Assembly (NCBI RefSeq): GCF_025642115.1
Contig: NZ_CP106753.1
Coordinates: 3,411,501 to 3,475,500 of the forward strand
From: Chitiniphilus purpureus
GTDB taxonomy: Bacteria > Pseudomonadota > Gammaproteobacteria > Burkholderiales > Chitinibacteraceae
Direction: 5' to 3'
DNA: 64,000 bases
Each line of letters starts with the position of its first letter. Position 1 is the first letter of the stretch. This document shows, in pieces, positions 20,445 to 30,842 of the stretch. The notes under the pieces were generated by a model that saw nothing but the letters and a program-made list of their open reading frames with translations, had not been told where the DNA came from and did not search any database. The translations under genes were made by a program, and so were the position numbers.

Positions 20445-22802
20445 TCAAACTCTTAATGTCGCGCCTGCGGCCTCCGCTTGGCGAATCAGCTTCGCCACCG
20501 CAGCATCGACTTCTTCGTCGGTCAGAGTTTTGTGAGTATCTTGCATTAACACCTTGAAAGCAAGGCTCTTTTTCTGTTCCGGCACCCCTTTGCCGCGGTA
20601 GACGTCAAAGAGCGCGATCTCGGTCACGGGCCCGGAAGCAGCCTGGCGCAGCACTGCCAGCACCTCATCGGCAGGACGTGTCTCATCGACGATCAGCGCC
20701 AGATCGCGCCGGACTGGCTGGAGCCTGGAAACCGGTACCACGACTGTCCTGTCGACCGTGGTCAGCACTGCCACGTCCAATTCGAACACGATCGGGGCGC
20801 TGCCAAGCTCGTAGGCCTGAACCCACTTTGGGTGCAATTCCCCCAACACGCCGATCTGCGTGTCATTGAGCAAGACCGCGGCGGCGCGTCCCGGGTGCAG
20901 CGCAGGATGCCCGGTGATCGCGACGAAACGGGCTTCGCGCGGGGCAAGCAGCGCCGCAACATCGGCCTTCACATCGTAGAAGTCGACCCGCTCGCGACCG
21001 GCCCCCCACTGTTCCGGCTCGCGCGCGCCCCACGCCACGCCGGCCAGACGCTCCGGCTGCTGCTGGGCCGCCTTGCCGTGGAATACGCGCGCCAGTTCGA
21101 ACAACCGCACCCGTTCCTGTTTGCGGTTCTGATTGTGCTTGAGCGAATGAATCAGCCCGCCGAGCAACGTGGAGCGCATGACACTCATCTGGCTCGCGAT
21201 CGGATTGAGCAATCGGATCGGCGCATTGTTGCCGGCGAAATCCGCCTCCCAGCGTGCCTCGACGAAGGCATAGCTGACCGCCTCCTGGTAATCGCGCCCG
21301 ACCAGGATGTGCTTGAGCGCCAGCTTGGGCCGAACCTGGCCCGGCTGTGGCAGCATCGGCGTGCGTGCGAGCGACGTGCCGACCGGGATGCGGTCGTACC
21401 CGTGCGCACGGGCGATTTCCTCGATCAGGTCTTCTTCAATCTGGATGTCGAACCGGTAGGAAGGCGGTGTCACATGGATGACTTCGCCAGCGGGTTCGGC
21501 CACGAGGCCCAGACGTGTCAGGATCGCCACGATCTCATCAACCGGCAGCGTCAATCCCAGCACCCTGGCCACACGCGCAACGCGCAGCGACACGGCAGGC
21601 CGTGCCGGCAGTGGCGCCAGCGCCTCGGTCACCGGACCCGGCTCGCCACCGCAGATGTCCAGGATCAATGCGGTTGCGCGCTCCAGGGCGTCGCGGCAAC
21701 CGTTGAAGTCCACGCCACGTTCGTAGCGATGGCTCGCATCGGAGGAGAAGCCAAGCCGCCGTGCACGGCCGGCGATCGCTTCTGGCGCAAAATAGGCCGA
21801 CTCGAGGAACACATCGCGGGTCGTGTCATCCACAGCGCTTGCCAGGCCACCCATGATGCCAGCCAGCGCCACGGGTCCTGTGGCATCGGCAATGACCAGC
21901 ATGTCTTCCTGCAATGCCAGCGCTTTCTCGTTCAACAGCGTCAGTTGCTCACCGGGCTTGGCAACGCGCACTGTGATCCGACCGTCAAGTTTGCCGTGAT
22001 CGAACGCATGCAGCGGCTGCCCCAATTCGAGCAGGACATAGTTGGTGACATCGACAATCGGTGAAATCGCGCGCAGGCCCGAACGCTGCAGGCGCTGCCT
22101 GAGCCAGTCGGGTGTGCGTGCAGCCGGGTTGACCCCTCGGATCACGCGTCCAGCGTAGCGTGAGCAGGCGCTCTGCGCCTCCAGGACCACTGCGCGCTGT
22201 ACGTCGACTGCAGGCGCGACGGCATCGACGGGCACGGCATTGACCTGCGATCCGGTCAGCGCCGCCACTTCGCGTGCAATGCCCTTGATGGACAGGCAAT
22301 CCGCCCGGTTGGGGGTGAGCTTGAGCGTGAACAGCTGGTCATCCAGTTGCAGATAGTCGCGCAGCGGGGTGCCAACCGGTGCACTGGCGGGCAACACCAG
22401 GAGGCCGTCGACCCCGTCCGGGATCCCAAGCTCGTCGCCGGAACACAGCATGCCGGATGACTCGACACCCCGCACCTTGGCGCGCTTGATCTTGAAGTCG
22501 CCTGGCAATGCGGCACCGATCCGCGCACACGGCACTTTGAGACCGGCAGCGACGTTGGGCGCGCCGCAGACGATCTGCAGCGGCTCGGCTTCGCCGACGT
22601 TCACGCTGCAGACATTGAGCCGGTCGGCATCCGGGTGCTTGACCACCGACAGCACCTCGGCCACGAACACATTGTCAAAGGCCGGAGCGGCGGGCTCCTG
22701 CTCCTCCACCTCCAGGCCAGCCATGGTCAGCAGGTGCGAAAGTTCATCGGAGGTCAGTGCCGGGTTCACCCAGCTGCGCAGCCATTGTTCGGAGAATTTC
22801 AT
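20445..22802 (-). CDS. pheT: Phenylalanyl-tRNA synthetase beta subunit
   Basis: 785 aa, close to the usual length. In order: tRNA-binding EMAP-like domain (residues about 40-150), B3/B4 domain with the editing site, B5 domain, the inactive class II core and the C-terminal FDX-ACB anticodon-binding domain (VSRLQPVRRDLALIVDETRP to ITEIALFDVYRGKGVPEQKK-like end). Forms an alpha2-beta2 tetramer with PheS that charges tRNA-Phe and removes mis-charged Tyr. Lies 42 bp after pheS's stop codon region in the infC-rpmI-rplT-pheST-ihfA order. Confidence 0.97.
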   Translation of the reverse strand: MKFSEQWLRSWVNPALTSDELSHLLTMAGLEVEEQEPAAPAFDNVFVAEVLSVVKHPDADRLNVCSVNVGEAEPLQIVCGAPNVAAGLKVPCARIGAALPGDFKIKRAKVRGVESSGMLCSGDELGIPDGVDGLLVLPASAPVGTPLRDYLQLDDQLFTLKLTPNRADCLSIKGIAREVAALTGSQVNAVPVDAVAPAVDVQRAVVLEAQSACSRYAGRVIRGVNPAARTPDWLRQRLQRSGLRAISPIVDVTNYVLLELGQPLHAFDHGKLDGRITVRVAKPGEQLTLLNEKALALQEDMLVIADATGPVALAGIMGGLASAVDDTTRDVFLESAYFAPEAIAGRARRLGFSSDASHRYERGVDFNGCRDALERATALILDICGGEPGPVTEALAPLPARPAVSLRVARVARVLGLTLPVDEIVAILTRLGLVAEPAGEVIHVTPPSYRFDIQIEEDLIEEIARAHGYDRIPVGTSLARTPMLPQPGQVRPKLALKHILVGRDYQEAVSYAFVEARWEADFAGNNAPIRLLNPIASQMSVMRSTLLGGLIHSLKHNQNRKQERVRLFELARVFHGKAAQQQPERLAGVAWGAREPEQWGAGRERVDFYDVKADVAALLAPREARFVAITGHPALHPGRAAAVLLNDTQIGVLGELHPKWVQAYELGSAPIVFELDVAVLTTVDRTVVVPVSRLQPVRRDLALIVDETRPADEVLAVLRQAASGPVTEIALFDVYRGKGVPEQKKSLAFKVLMQDTHKTLTDEEVDAAVAKLIRQAEAAGATLRV

Positions 22803-22864
22803 GGGAATATCCGTTCGGGTTCATCGCCAGGGGGCCGCATGGCGGCCGCGTCACGCTTGAGGGC

Positions 22865-23884
<1,020 letters not shown>

Positions 23885-23928
23885 CTAAGCCTTGCCGCTT
23901 AGGAATCGGTTCTGCGTCGATCAGGAAC

Positions 23929-23959
23929 AAAAAAGGGAGGCTAGAGAGCCTCCCCTTTC
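23929..23959 (-). terminator. Terminator/attenuator between rplT and pheS
   Basis: On the minus strand GGGAGGCT and AGCCTCCC pair around a four-base loop (arms 23935-23942 and 23947-23954), followed by six T. It can end the ribosomal-protein transcript or attenuate pheST. A second hairpin CCTAAGC/GCTTAGG follows (23884-23903). I see no Phe-rich leader peptide. Confidence 0.75.
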
Positions 23960-23972
23960 AAGGACTTGCCGG

Positions 23973-24332
23973 TCAGGCAGCGAGGCTCGCCTTGGCTTGC
24001 TCGACAAACTTGGCAAAAGCCGGCTTGTCGAACACGGCGAGGTCGGCCAGAACTTTGCGGTCCACCTCGATCCCGGCCTTCTTCAGGCCGTTCATGAAGC
24101 GGCTGTACGCCAGACCCAGTTCGCGGGCAGCGGCATTGATCCGCGCAATCCACAGCTGACGGAACTGACGCTTTCTTTGACGGCGGTCACGGTAGGCATA
24201 CTGACCGGCCTTCATCACCGCCTGCTTGGCGATCCGGTATACGTTCTTGCGACGGCCGCGATAGCCCTTGGCCAGCGCCAGGACTTTCTTGTGGCGGGCG
24301 CGGGCGGTTACACCACGTTTAACGCGAGGCAT
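23973..24332 (-). CDS. rplT: 50S ribosomal protein L20
   Basis: 119 aa, start [20 protein letters not shown], with the basic N-terminal extension and [20 protein letters not shown] typical of L20. It binds 23S rRNA early in 50S assembly and represses its own operon in enterobacteria. Follows rpmI by 16 bases. Confidence 0.98.
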   Translation of the reverse strand: MPRVKRGVTARARHKKVLALAKGYRGRRKNVYRIAKQAVMKAGQYAYRDRRQRKRQFRQLWIARINAAARELGLAYSRFMNGLKKAGIEVDRKVLADLAVFDKPAFAKFVEQAKASLAA

Positions 24333-24348
24333 GGTTCGTCTCCTTCAG

Positions 24349-24546
24349 TTACGCGTAGGGCAACATCGCGCGCACGTGGCCCATGTTGGTCGCATCGACC
24401 ATGGCGGTGCCGCGCAGCTGGCGCTTGTTCTTGGTGGTCTTCTTGGTCAGGATGTGGCGCTTGAAGGCATGGCTGCGCTTGACGCCGCCCCCGCCGAGCA
24501 CCTTGAAGCGCTTTTTGGCGCTGCTCTTGGTTTTCATCTTGGGCAT
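24349..24546 (-). CDS. rpmI: 50S ribosomal protein L35
   Basis: 65 aa, start [20 protein letters not shown] at 24546. Highly basic, with the typical [20 protein letters not shown] segment and end RAMLPYA. A structured intergenic leader separates it from infC. Confidence 0.98.
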   Translation of the reverse strand: MPKMKTKSSAKKRFKVLGGGGVKRSHAFKRHILTKKTTKNKRQLRGTAMVDATNMGHVRAMLPYA

Positions 24547-24688
24547 GTGAGTGCTCCGAATGACGTTAGATCTGGCAGCAGGCGGCCCGTCGGACGGGCA
24601 CTTGAAGCCTGGCACCACGCTTTTGTGCGACAACCGGCCTTTCGGCCTTGGCGGATGTTGTCGCCAACCCGCTTGATAAACAATCCGA
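24547..24688 (-). ncRNA. Structured infC-rpmI intergenic leader, candidate L20 control element
   Basis: 142 bases without a gene. GCGACAAC (24627-24634) pairs with GTTGTCGC (24657-24664), enclosing a GGCC-TTTC-GGCC hairpin (24636-24647 region). In E. coli the L20 operator of rpmI-rplT is in this same stretch. That this is an L20 site is inference from position and structure. Confidence 0.45.
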
Positions 24689-25216
24689 CTACTTCTTCTT
24701 CGGCGCCAGCATCATGATCATCTGCCGGCCTTCGAGCTTGGGAAACTGCTCGACGACCGCCAGCTCGGTCAGGTCCGACTCGATGCGCTTCAACTGCGCA
24801 AGCCCGATCTCCTGGTGGGCCATTTCGCGCCCCCTGAAACGCAAGGTCACCTTGGCCTTGTCGCCCTCTTCCAGGAAGCGGGTCAGGTTGCGCAGCTTCA
24901 CCTGATAGTCGTTCTCGTCGGTCCCAGGGCGCAGCTTGACTTCCTTGACCTGGATCTGCTTCTGCTTCTGCTTGGCCGCGTGTTCCTTCTTGGACTTTTC
25001 GTACTTGTACTTGCCGTAGTCCATGATGCGGCACACGGGGGGCACTGCCGTCGGCGCGATCTCGACCAGATCGACTTCCGCTTCCTCGGCCAGCGTGATG
25101 GCCTGCGCCAAGCTCACGATACCGAGTTGTTCACCATCCAGGCCTTGCAGACGAATTTCGCGCGCGGTGATCTCACCATTGATCCGCGGCTCTTTATCCT
25201 GAGCAGCTATCGCCAT
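24689..25216 (-). CDS. infC: Translation initiation factor IF-3
   Basis: Around 175 aa. Conserved N-domain ([20 protein letters not shown]), linker helix rich in Lys ([20 protein letters not shown]) and C-domain ([20 protein letters not shown]). IF-3 selects the initiator tRNA and prevents subunit joining. The ATG at 25216 lies one base after the GGAG site; ATA at 25210 lies seven bases after it and gives [14 protein letters not shown] 173-aa protein. Rare start codons (ATT, ATA, ATC) are the rule for infC and allow self-repression, so the ATA may be the true start. Confidence 0.96.
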   Translation of the reverse strand: MAIAAQDKEPRINGEITAREIRLQGLDGEQLGIVSLAQAITLAEEAEVDLVEIAPTAVPPVCRIMDYGKYKYEKSKKEHAAKQKQKQIQVKEVKLRPGTDENDYQVKLRNLTRFLEEGDKAKVTLRFRGREMAHQEIGLAQLKRIESDLTELAVVEQFPKLEGRQMIMMLAPKKK

Positions 25217-25259
25217 TCTCCAAGTCAGACAAAATAAAAACCGTGCGTTCGGGTGTGAC

Positions 25260-27164
25260 TCAAATCCCCGGGGATTCGGCTGCAATGCGCGCAATCAGCG
25301 CCTGTACCGACATTTGCCCGAGGTCTTCGCCACTACGGCTACGCACGGCCACCAAGCCTGCCGCTTTCTCCTTGTCCCCCACCACCAACTGATAGGGAAG
25401 GCGCTGCAAGCTATGTTCGCGGATTTTATAGGTTATTTTCTCGTTTCTCAAGTCAGCTTCGGCCCGCAGCCCGGCAGCCTTGAGTGCGGCAGCCACTTCG
25501 GCGGTGTATTCGCGCTGCGCCTCGGAGATGTTCATCACCACCACCTGCACGGGCGCCAGCCAGACCGGGAACGCACCGGCGAAGTTTTCGACCAGGATGC
25601 CGATGAAGCGCTCCAGCGAGCCCAGCACCGCGCGATGCAGCATGATGGGGCGATGTTTGCTGTTGTCTTCGCCGACGTACTCGGCACCAAGCCGCTCAGG
25701 CAGGTTGGGATCGATCTGCAGCGTACCGCATTGCCACAGCCGACCGAGGCTATCCTTGAGCGTGAATTCGATCTTGGGGCCGTAGAAGGCGCCTTCGCCG
25801 GGCAGGTAGTCGAACGGCATCTCCTTGGACTGGAGCGCCATCGCCAATGCAGCTTCGGCACGGTCCCAGCTCTCTTCGGTACCGATGCGCTTTTCCGGCC
25901 GTGTCGAGAGCTTGACCAGGATTTCGTGGAAGCCAAAGTCGGCGTACACCTCCTTCAACAGATCGATGAAGGCGGCTGCCTCCTGCTGCACCTGCTCCTC
26001 GGTACAGAAGATATGCGCGTCATCCTGCACAAAGCCGCGTACCCGCATGATGCCGTGCAACGAGCCCGATGGTTCGTTGCGATGGCAGGAGCCGAATTCG
26101 GCGTAGCGCAGCGGCAGATCACGGTACGAGCGCAGCCCCTGGTTGAATACCTGGATGTGCCCCGGGCAATTCATCGGTTTGACCGCGTAGTCGCGCTTTT
26201 CCGATTCCGTGGTGAACATGTTGTCGTGGTAGTTGCCCCAGTGCCCGGACTTCTCCCACAGCGAGCGGTCCATCATCATCGGCGTGCGGATCTCCTGGTA
26301 TCCGTGCCGGTGCAGTTTGCGGCGCATGTACTGCTCGATGGTCTGCCACAGCGTCCAGCCCTTGGGATGCCAGAACACCATGCCAGGCGCCTCGTCCTGC
26401 ATATGGAAGAGATCAAGGGCGCGGCCGATCTTGCGGTGGTCGCGCTTCTCAGCCTCCTCGAGCCGGTGCAGGTAGGCGTCAAGGTCTTCCTTCCTGGTCC
26501 ACGCAGTGCCGTAGACACGCGTCAGCATCTCATTGCGGCTGTCGCCACGCCAATAGGCCCCTGCCACCTTCATCAGCTTGAACACCTTGAGCTTGCCGGT
26601 CGAGGGTACATGGGGGCCGCGGCACAGGTCGGTGAAGCTGCCTTCGCGATACAGGCTCAGCACCTCGCCCTGCGGGATGCTCTCGATGATCTCGGCCTTG
26701 TATGCCTCGCCGATGCCCTTGAAGTAGGCGATCGCCTCGTCCCGCGGCAATTCATAGCGCTCGACCGGAATGTCCTGCCTGGCAAGTTCCGCCATCTTCT
26801 TTTCAATGGCGGCCAGGTCCTCCAACGTAAACGGGCGCTCGTAGCTGAAGTCGTAGTAGAACCCGTCCTCGATCACCGGGCCGATGGTGACCTGGGCACC
26901 CGGGAACAGCTCCTTGACCGCATAGGCCAACAGGTGGGCGGTGGAGTGGCGGATGATGTCCAGACCTTCAGCATCCCGATCGGTCACGATGGCCAGCTGC
27001 GCGTCGCGGTCGATCAGGTGGCTGGTGTCAACCAGCTTGCCATCCACCTTGCCCGCGAGCGCGGCGCGGGCAAGACCCGCGCCAATGCTGGCTGCCACGC
27101 CAGCCACGGTCACCGGCGCGTCGAATTGGCGTTGCGAACCATCGGGAAGCGTAATAACGGGCAT
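25260..27164 (-). CDS. thrS: Threonyl-tRNA synthetase
   Basis: 634 aa: TGS domain (about residues 1-60, [20 protein letters not shown]), editing domain with [11 protein letters not shown], class II catalytic core with zinc ligands in [10 protein letters not shown] and [12 protein letters not shown] and motif 3 ([16 protein letters not shown]), then the C-terminal anticodon-binding domain. Charges tRNA-Thr and hydrolyses Ser-tRNA-Thr. Start MPVITLPDG at 27164 fits the TGS domain; the extra 24 codons to 27236 run through a terminator hairpin and are not coding. First gene of the infC operon. Confidence 0.97.
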   Translation of the reverse strand: MPVITLPDGSQRQFDAPVTVAGVAASIGAGLARAALAGKVDGKLVDTSHLIDRDAQLAIVTDRDAEGLDIIRHSTAHLLAYAVKELFPGAQVTIGPVIEDGFYYDFSYERPFTLEDLAAIEKKMAELARQDIPVERYELPRDEAIAYFKGIGEAYKAEIIESIPQGEVLSLYREGSFTDLCRGPHVPSTGKLKVFKLMKVAGAYWRGDSRNEMLTRVYGTAWTRKEDLDAYLHRLEEAEKRDHRKIGRALDLFHMQDEAPGMVFWHPKGWTLWQTIEQYMRRKLHRHGYQEIRTPMMMDRSLWEKSGHWGNYHDNMFTTESEKRDYAVKPMNCPGHIQVFNQGLRSYRDLPLRYAEFGSCHRNEPSGSLHGIMRVRGFVQDDAHIFCTEEQVQQEAAAFIDLLKEVYADFGFHEILVKLSTRPEKRIGTEESWDRAEAALAMALQSKEMPFDYLPGEGAFYGPKIEFTLKDSLGRLWQCGTLQIDPNLPERLGAEYVGEDNSKHRPIMLHRAVLGSLERFIGILVENFAGAFPVWLAPVQVVVMNISEAQREYTAEVAAALKAAGLRAEADLRNEKITYKIREHSLQRLPYQLVVGDKEKAAGLVAVRSRSGEDLGQMSVQALIARIAAESPGI

Positions 27165-27210
27165 CGTGGCCACCTGTGTGTGTGAAGTTATGGTTGTCGC
27201 CCCACCGGGC

Positions 27211-27243
27211 AAAAAAAAAGTGCGGCCAAGCCGCACTTTTTCT
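27211..27243 (-). terminator. Strong terminator/attenuator upstream of thrS
   Basis: GTGCGGC (27220-27226), loop CAA, GCCGCAC (27230-27236), extended by A/T pairs. On the minus strand it is followed by nine T, on the plus strand by five, so it can act both ways. It lies 47 bp before the thrS ATG and after tRNA-Val. It may end the tRNA transcript or attenuate thrS. Confidence 0.85.
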
Positions 27244-27336
27244 GAATCGAGCTGGTTGGAACCAGCGCACGGCTACCCGGTTAACAAGATTGGGTAGTGG
27301 TGCGAGTTCGGAACATCCCGATTTCCTTTTATTCGT

Positions 27337-27413
27337 TGGTAGGCACGATTGGACTCGAACCAACGACCCCCACCATGTCAAGGTGGTGCTCTAACCAGCT
27401 GAGCTACGTGCCT
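27337..27413 (-). tRNA. tRNA-Val (GAC)
   Basis: 77 nt on the minus strand. AGGCACG pairs with CGTGCCT, followed by ACCA. Anticodon stem CCACC/GGTGG, loop TTGACAT, anticodon GAC. T arm GGTTCGAGTCC. Confidence 0.96.
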
Positions 27414-27530
27414 GTCGAAGGAAGGCGATCATAGCGGCATTGCCGCCTGTCCGCAAGCCCTGCTGCCGAAAAAACCGTGCAACGGATGCATTCCGCCGGC
27501 TACGGTGGCAAACCGGATGCCGGCCATACG

Positions 27531-27824
27531 TTACAGACCCGGCCGGCGCCAAAAATAGCGCCAGACGAAGCCCGGGAATGCCGCCACCGCGAACAGACAC
27601 AGCGTGACGACATAGAACGGCCATTTCTGCGCATGGATCGGCGAGAAACGCTGCTCCAGGAACAGCGCGAGGGCACCGAGCAGCAGATACAACGCCAGCA
27701 GTTCGGCGGCACGCCAGGCAAAACCCTTGTCCGCAGTCGGCCGGACAAAGAAGATCCGCTCGGTCAGAAACGGTAGATTGGCGGCCAACGCCGCCAATCC
27801 ATAGAGGATGCCCAGTTCCAGCAT
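27531..27824 (-). CDS. DUF2818 family membrane protein, 97 aa
   Basis: Three predicted helices: LGILYGLAALAANLPFL, AELLALYLLLGALALFL and WPFYVVTLCLFAVAAFPGFV. It begins right behind nuoN (ATG at 27824). DUF2818 proteins sit at this position in betaproteobacterial nuo operons and may assist complex I, but no function is proven. Confidence 0.85.
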   Translation of the reverse strand: MLELGILYGLAALAANLPFLTERIFFVRPTADKGFAWRAAELLALYLLLGALALFLEQRFSPIHAQKWPFYVVTLCLFAVAAFPGFVWRYFWRRPGL

Positions 27825-27826
27825 GA

Positions 27827-29278
27827 TCAGAGCGGCAGCGAGAACACCACGGCATCGGTCAGCGTCGACAGCAGCCAATTGGGCGCCAGACCCAGCCCGA
27901 GCAGTGCAAGGCAATTGAGCGACAGTACGACGCGACTGGTGATGCTGCCCGACACGGTAACCTGTCCGGCCGGCTCATCGAAATACATCAGCTTGACCAC
28001 GCGCAGATAGTAGAACCCACCGATCAGCGACATCAGCACCGCAAACACCGCCAGCCATACCAGGCCCAGATTGACCACGACCTTGAGCACGGCCAGCTTG
28101 GCGAAGAAACCGACGAACACCGGCACGCCGGCCATCGAGAACATCACCAGCAGCAGCATGCCGGCAAACCACGGATGGCGCTTGGCAAGGCCCTTGTAGT
28201 CATCGAGCTGGTCGGCTTCGAAGCCTTCCCGCGCCAGCAGCATCACCACGCCGAAGCCGGCAGCGGCGGTCAGCATGTAGGTCATCGCGTAGAAGAAGGC
28301 CGCGGCATAGCCGACCGGGCTTGCCACCAGCAGGCCCAGCAGCAGAAAGCCCATGTGCGAGATGGTGGAGTAGGCGAACATCCGCTTGATATTGGTCTGC
28401 GCGATGGCGGTAAGGTTGCCCAGCGCCAGCGAGAGCACCGCCAGTACGATCAGCATGCCGCGCCAATCCGGGGCGAAGCCTTCCAGCGCCTGCGCAAGCA
28501 GCCGGATCATGAAGGCGAACGCCGCAAGCTTGGGTGCCGAGCCGATCAGTTGGGTGATCGGCGTGGGCGAACCCTGGTACACATCCGGCACCCACATATG
28601 GAACGGGACGGCACCAAGCTTGAATGCAAGGCCGGTGACGATGAACACCAGGCCGAACACGGCGAGAAGCTCGTTGCCTTCGCGCATCAGGATGCGTTGC
28701 CCGATCTCAAGCACGTTGAGGCTGCCGGTGGCGCCATACAGCATCGACATGCCGTAGAGCAGCATGCCGGAGGCCAATGCGCCGAGCACGAAGTACTTCA
28801 TCGCGGCCTCGGTCGCCTGCACCGAATCGCGGCGCAGCGCCACCAGCGCGTACAGCGACAGCGACAGCAGTTCAAGGCCGACGTACAGCACCAGCAGGTT
28901 GATCGCCGAGGCCATCACCATCATGCCCAGCAGCGAGAACAGCGTCAGCGAGTAGAGCTCGCCTTTGAAGATCCCGCGATCCGCCGCGTAGCTGCGTCCA
29001 TAGATCAGCACCAGGGCGACGCCGATCACCATCCCGATCTTGGAGATCGACGCGATGGCGTCATTGACGAACATGTCGCTGAAGCCATAGAGCGGCGCGG
29101 GATGATAACCGCGCCACAGCAGATAGCCGGTGACCGCGAGCGTGGCAAGCGAGAGGGCGTGGGTGAGGCCACGCTTGGCATCGCTGACGAACAGATCGAT
29201 CAGCAGGATGGCGCAAGTGGCACAGAACAGGAAGATTTCCGGCGTCGCCACCCAGGCGTTGAGACTGGTCCAGGTCAT
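27827..29278 (-). CDS. nuoN: NADH-quinone oxidoreductase subunit N
   Basis: 483 aa, about 14 transmembrane helices. Carries the proton-pump residues of the antiporter-like family, with Lys in the GLAFKLGAVPFHMWVPDVYQ region (also the conserved PDVYQGSP). Last subunit gene of the nuo operon. Confidence 0.97.
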   Translation of the reverse strand: MTWTSLNAWVATPEIFLFCATCAILLIDLFVSDAKRGLTHALSLATLAVTGYLLWRGYHPAPLYGFSDMFVNDAIASISKIGMVIGVALVLIYGRSYAADRGIFKGELYSLTLFSLLGMMVMASAINLLVLYVGLELLSLSLYALVALRRDSVQATEAAMKYFVLGALASGMLLYGMSMLYGATGSLNVLEIGQRILMREGNELLAVFGLVFIVTGLAFKLGAVPFHMWVPDVYQGSPTPITQLIGSAPKLAAFAFMIRLLAQALEGFAPDWRGMLIVLAVLSLALGNLTAIAQTNIKRMFAYSTISHMGFLLLGLLVASPVGYAAAFFYAMTYMLTAAAGFGVVMLLAREGFEADQLDDYKGLAKRHPWFAGMLLLVMFSMAGVPVFVGFFAKLAVLKVVVNLGLVWLAVFAVLMSLIGGFYYLRVVKLMYFDEPAGQVTVSGSITSRVVLSLNCLALLGLGLAPNWLLSTLTDAVVFSLPL

Positions 29279-29307
29279 GCTTTCAACCCTTTGATTCTTT
29301 CAATCCG

Positions 29308-30810
29308 TTATTGGGGCAGCTTGGTCTGCGATACATGCCAGATCAGATCGTTGACCGAGAAGTGCATCAGGTCGGTGAACGGCTTCGGGTACAGGCCCAT
29401 GCCGAGCACGGCGACCGCAAGCACCGTCAGCACCAGGAATTCACGTGGATTCACGTCCGACAGATGCGCCACATGGTCATTGGCCACCTCGCCGAAGATC
29501 ACCCGCTTGTACATCCACAGCGTATAGGCCGCGCCGAAGATCAGCGTGGTGGCGGCCAGTACCGCGTACCAGAAGTTGACCTGCACTGCGCCGAGCACGA
29601 CGAAGAATTCGCCGACGAAGCCGCTGGTACCCGGCAGGCCGGCATTGGCCATGGCGAACAGCATGAAGAAGCTGGCGAAGATCGGCATCTTGTTGGCCAC
29701 GCCGCCGTAGTCGGCGATCTTGCGGCTGTGCACGCGGTCGTACATCACACCGATCGAGAAGAACATCGCGGCCGAGACGAAGCCGTGCGAGATCATCTGC
29801 ACGATCGCACCTTCCACTGCGAACGGGTTGAGCTGGGTGCCCTGGGCGAACATGAAGAAACCCAGTGTCACGAAGCCCATGTGCGAGATCGACGAATAGG
29901 CGACGAGCTTCTTCATATCGGTCTGCACCAGCGCGACGAAGCCGATGTAGACCACGGCCACCAGCGACAGCAGCACGAACACCCACGCATATTCGCGGCT
30001 CGCATCCGGCGCGATCGGCAACGCAAAACGCAGGAAACCGTAGGCGCCAAGCTTGAGCGTGATCGCCGCCAGCACCATCGAGCCGCCGGTGGGCGCCTCG
30101 ACGTGGGCATCGGGCAGCCAGGTGTGCACCGGCCACATCGGCACCTTGACCGCAAAGGCGAAGAAGAAGGCCACCAGCACCAGCGTCTGCGCAGTCATGG
30201 TCAGCGGCAGCCGCTGATACTCGGCGATCTCGAAGCTGCCGCCGGACTGGTAGTACAGGTAGATGAAGGCCACCAGCGTCAGCAGCGAGCCGAGGAAGGT
30301 GTACAGGAAGAACTTGATCGACGCATACACCCGGCGCGGACCGCCCCAGATGCCGATCACCAGGTACATCGGGATCAGCATCGCCTCGAAGAACACGTAG
30401 AACAGGATGGCATCGAGTGCGGCAAAGGCACCATTGATCAGGCCGGACATGATGAGGAAGGCCGCCATGTACTGACCGACCCGCTCCTGGATCACCTGCC
30501 AGCCCGCCAGTACCACCATCAGCGTGGTGAAGGCATTCAGGATCACGAACCAGACCGACAGACCATCGACGCCGAGGTGGTAGTTGATGTTGAAGCTGTC
30601 GATCCAGGGCCGCATTTCCTCGAACTGCATGCCGGCGTTGTGCACGTCAAAGCCGGTGTACAGCGGAATGGTCACCAGGAACCCGGCCAAGGCACCCGCC
30701 AGCGCCAGCCAACGCTGCACGCCTGCGTGCTTGTCCCCGCCTGCGGCGAGCACGATCAGGCCGGCAACAATCGGCACCCAGATCGCATAGCTCAGAAGAT
30801 GTCCCGTCAT
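29308..30810 (-). CDS. nuoM: NADH-quinone oxidoreductase subunit M
   Basis: 500 aa, about 14 helices, with the Mrp-type antiporter signature (FAVKVPMWPVHTWLPDAHVE, then APTGGSMVLAAITLKLGAYG). One of three proton-pumping membrane subunits of complex I. Sits between nuoL and nuoN. Confidence 0.97.
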   Translation of the reverse strand: MTGHLLSYAIWVPIVAGLIVLAAGGDKHAGVQRWLALAGALAGFLVTIPLYTGFDVHNAGMQFEEMRPWIDSFNINYHLGVDGLSVWFVILNAFTTLMVVLAGWQVIQERVGQYMAAFLIMSGLINGAFAALDAILFYVFFEAMLIPMYLVIGIWGGPRRVYASIKFFLYTFLGSLLTLVAFIYLYYQSGGSFEIAEYQRLPLTMTAQTLVLVAFFFAFAVKVPMWPVHTWLPDAHVEAPTGGSMVLAAITLKLGAYGFLRFALPIAPDASREYAWVFVLLSLVAVVYIGFVALVQTDMKKLVAYSSISHMGFVTLGFFMFAQGTQLNPFAVEGAIVQMISHGFVSAAMFFSIGVMYDRVHSRKIADYGGVANKMPIFASFFMLFAMANAGLPGTSGFVGEFFVVLGAVQVNFWYAVLAATTLIFGAAYTLWMYKRVIFGEVANDHVAHLSDVNPREFLVLTVLAVAVLGMGLYPKPFTDLMHFSVNDLIWHVSQTKLPQ

Positions 30811-30842
30811 AATCTACCTTTGTTCTCTATTTAATCCGAGCA

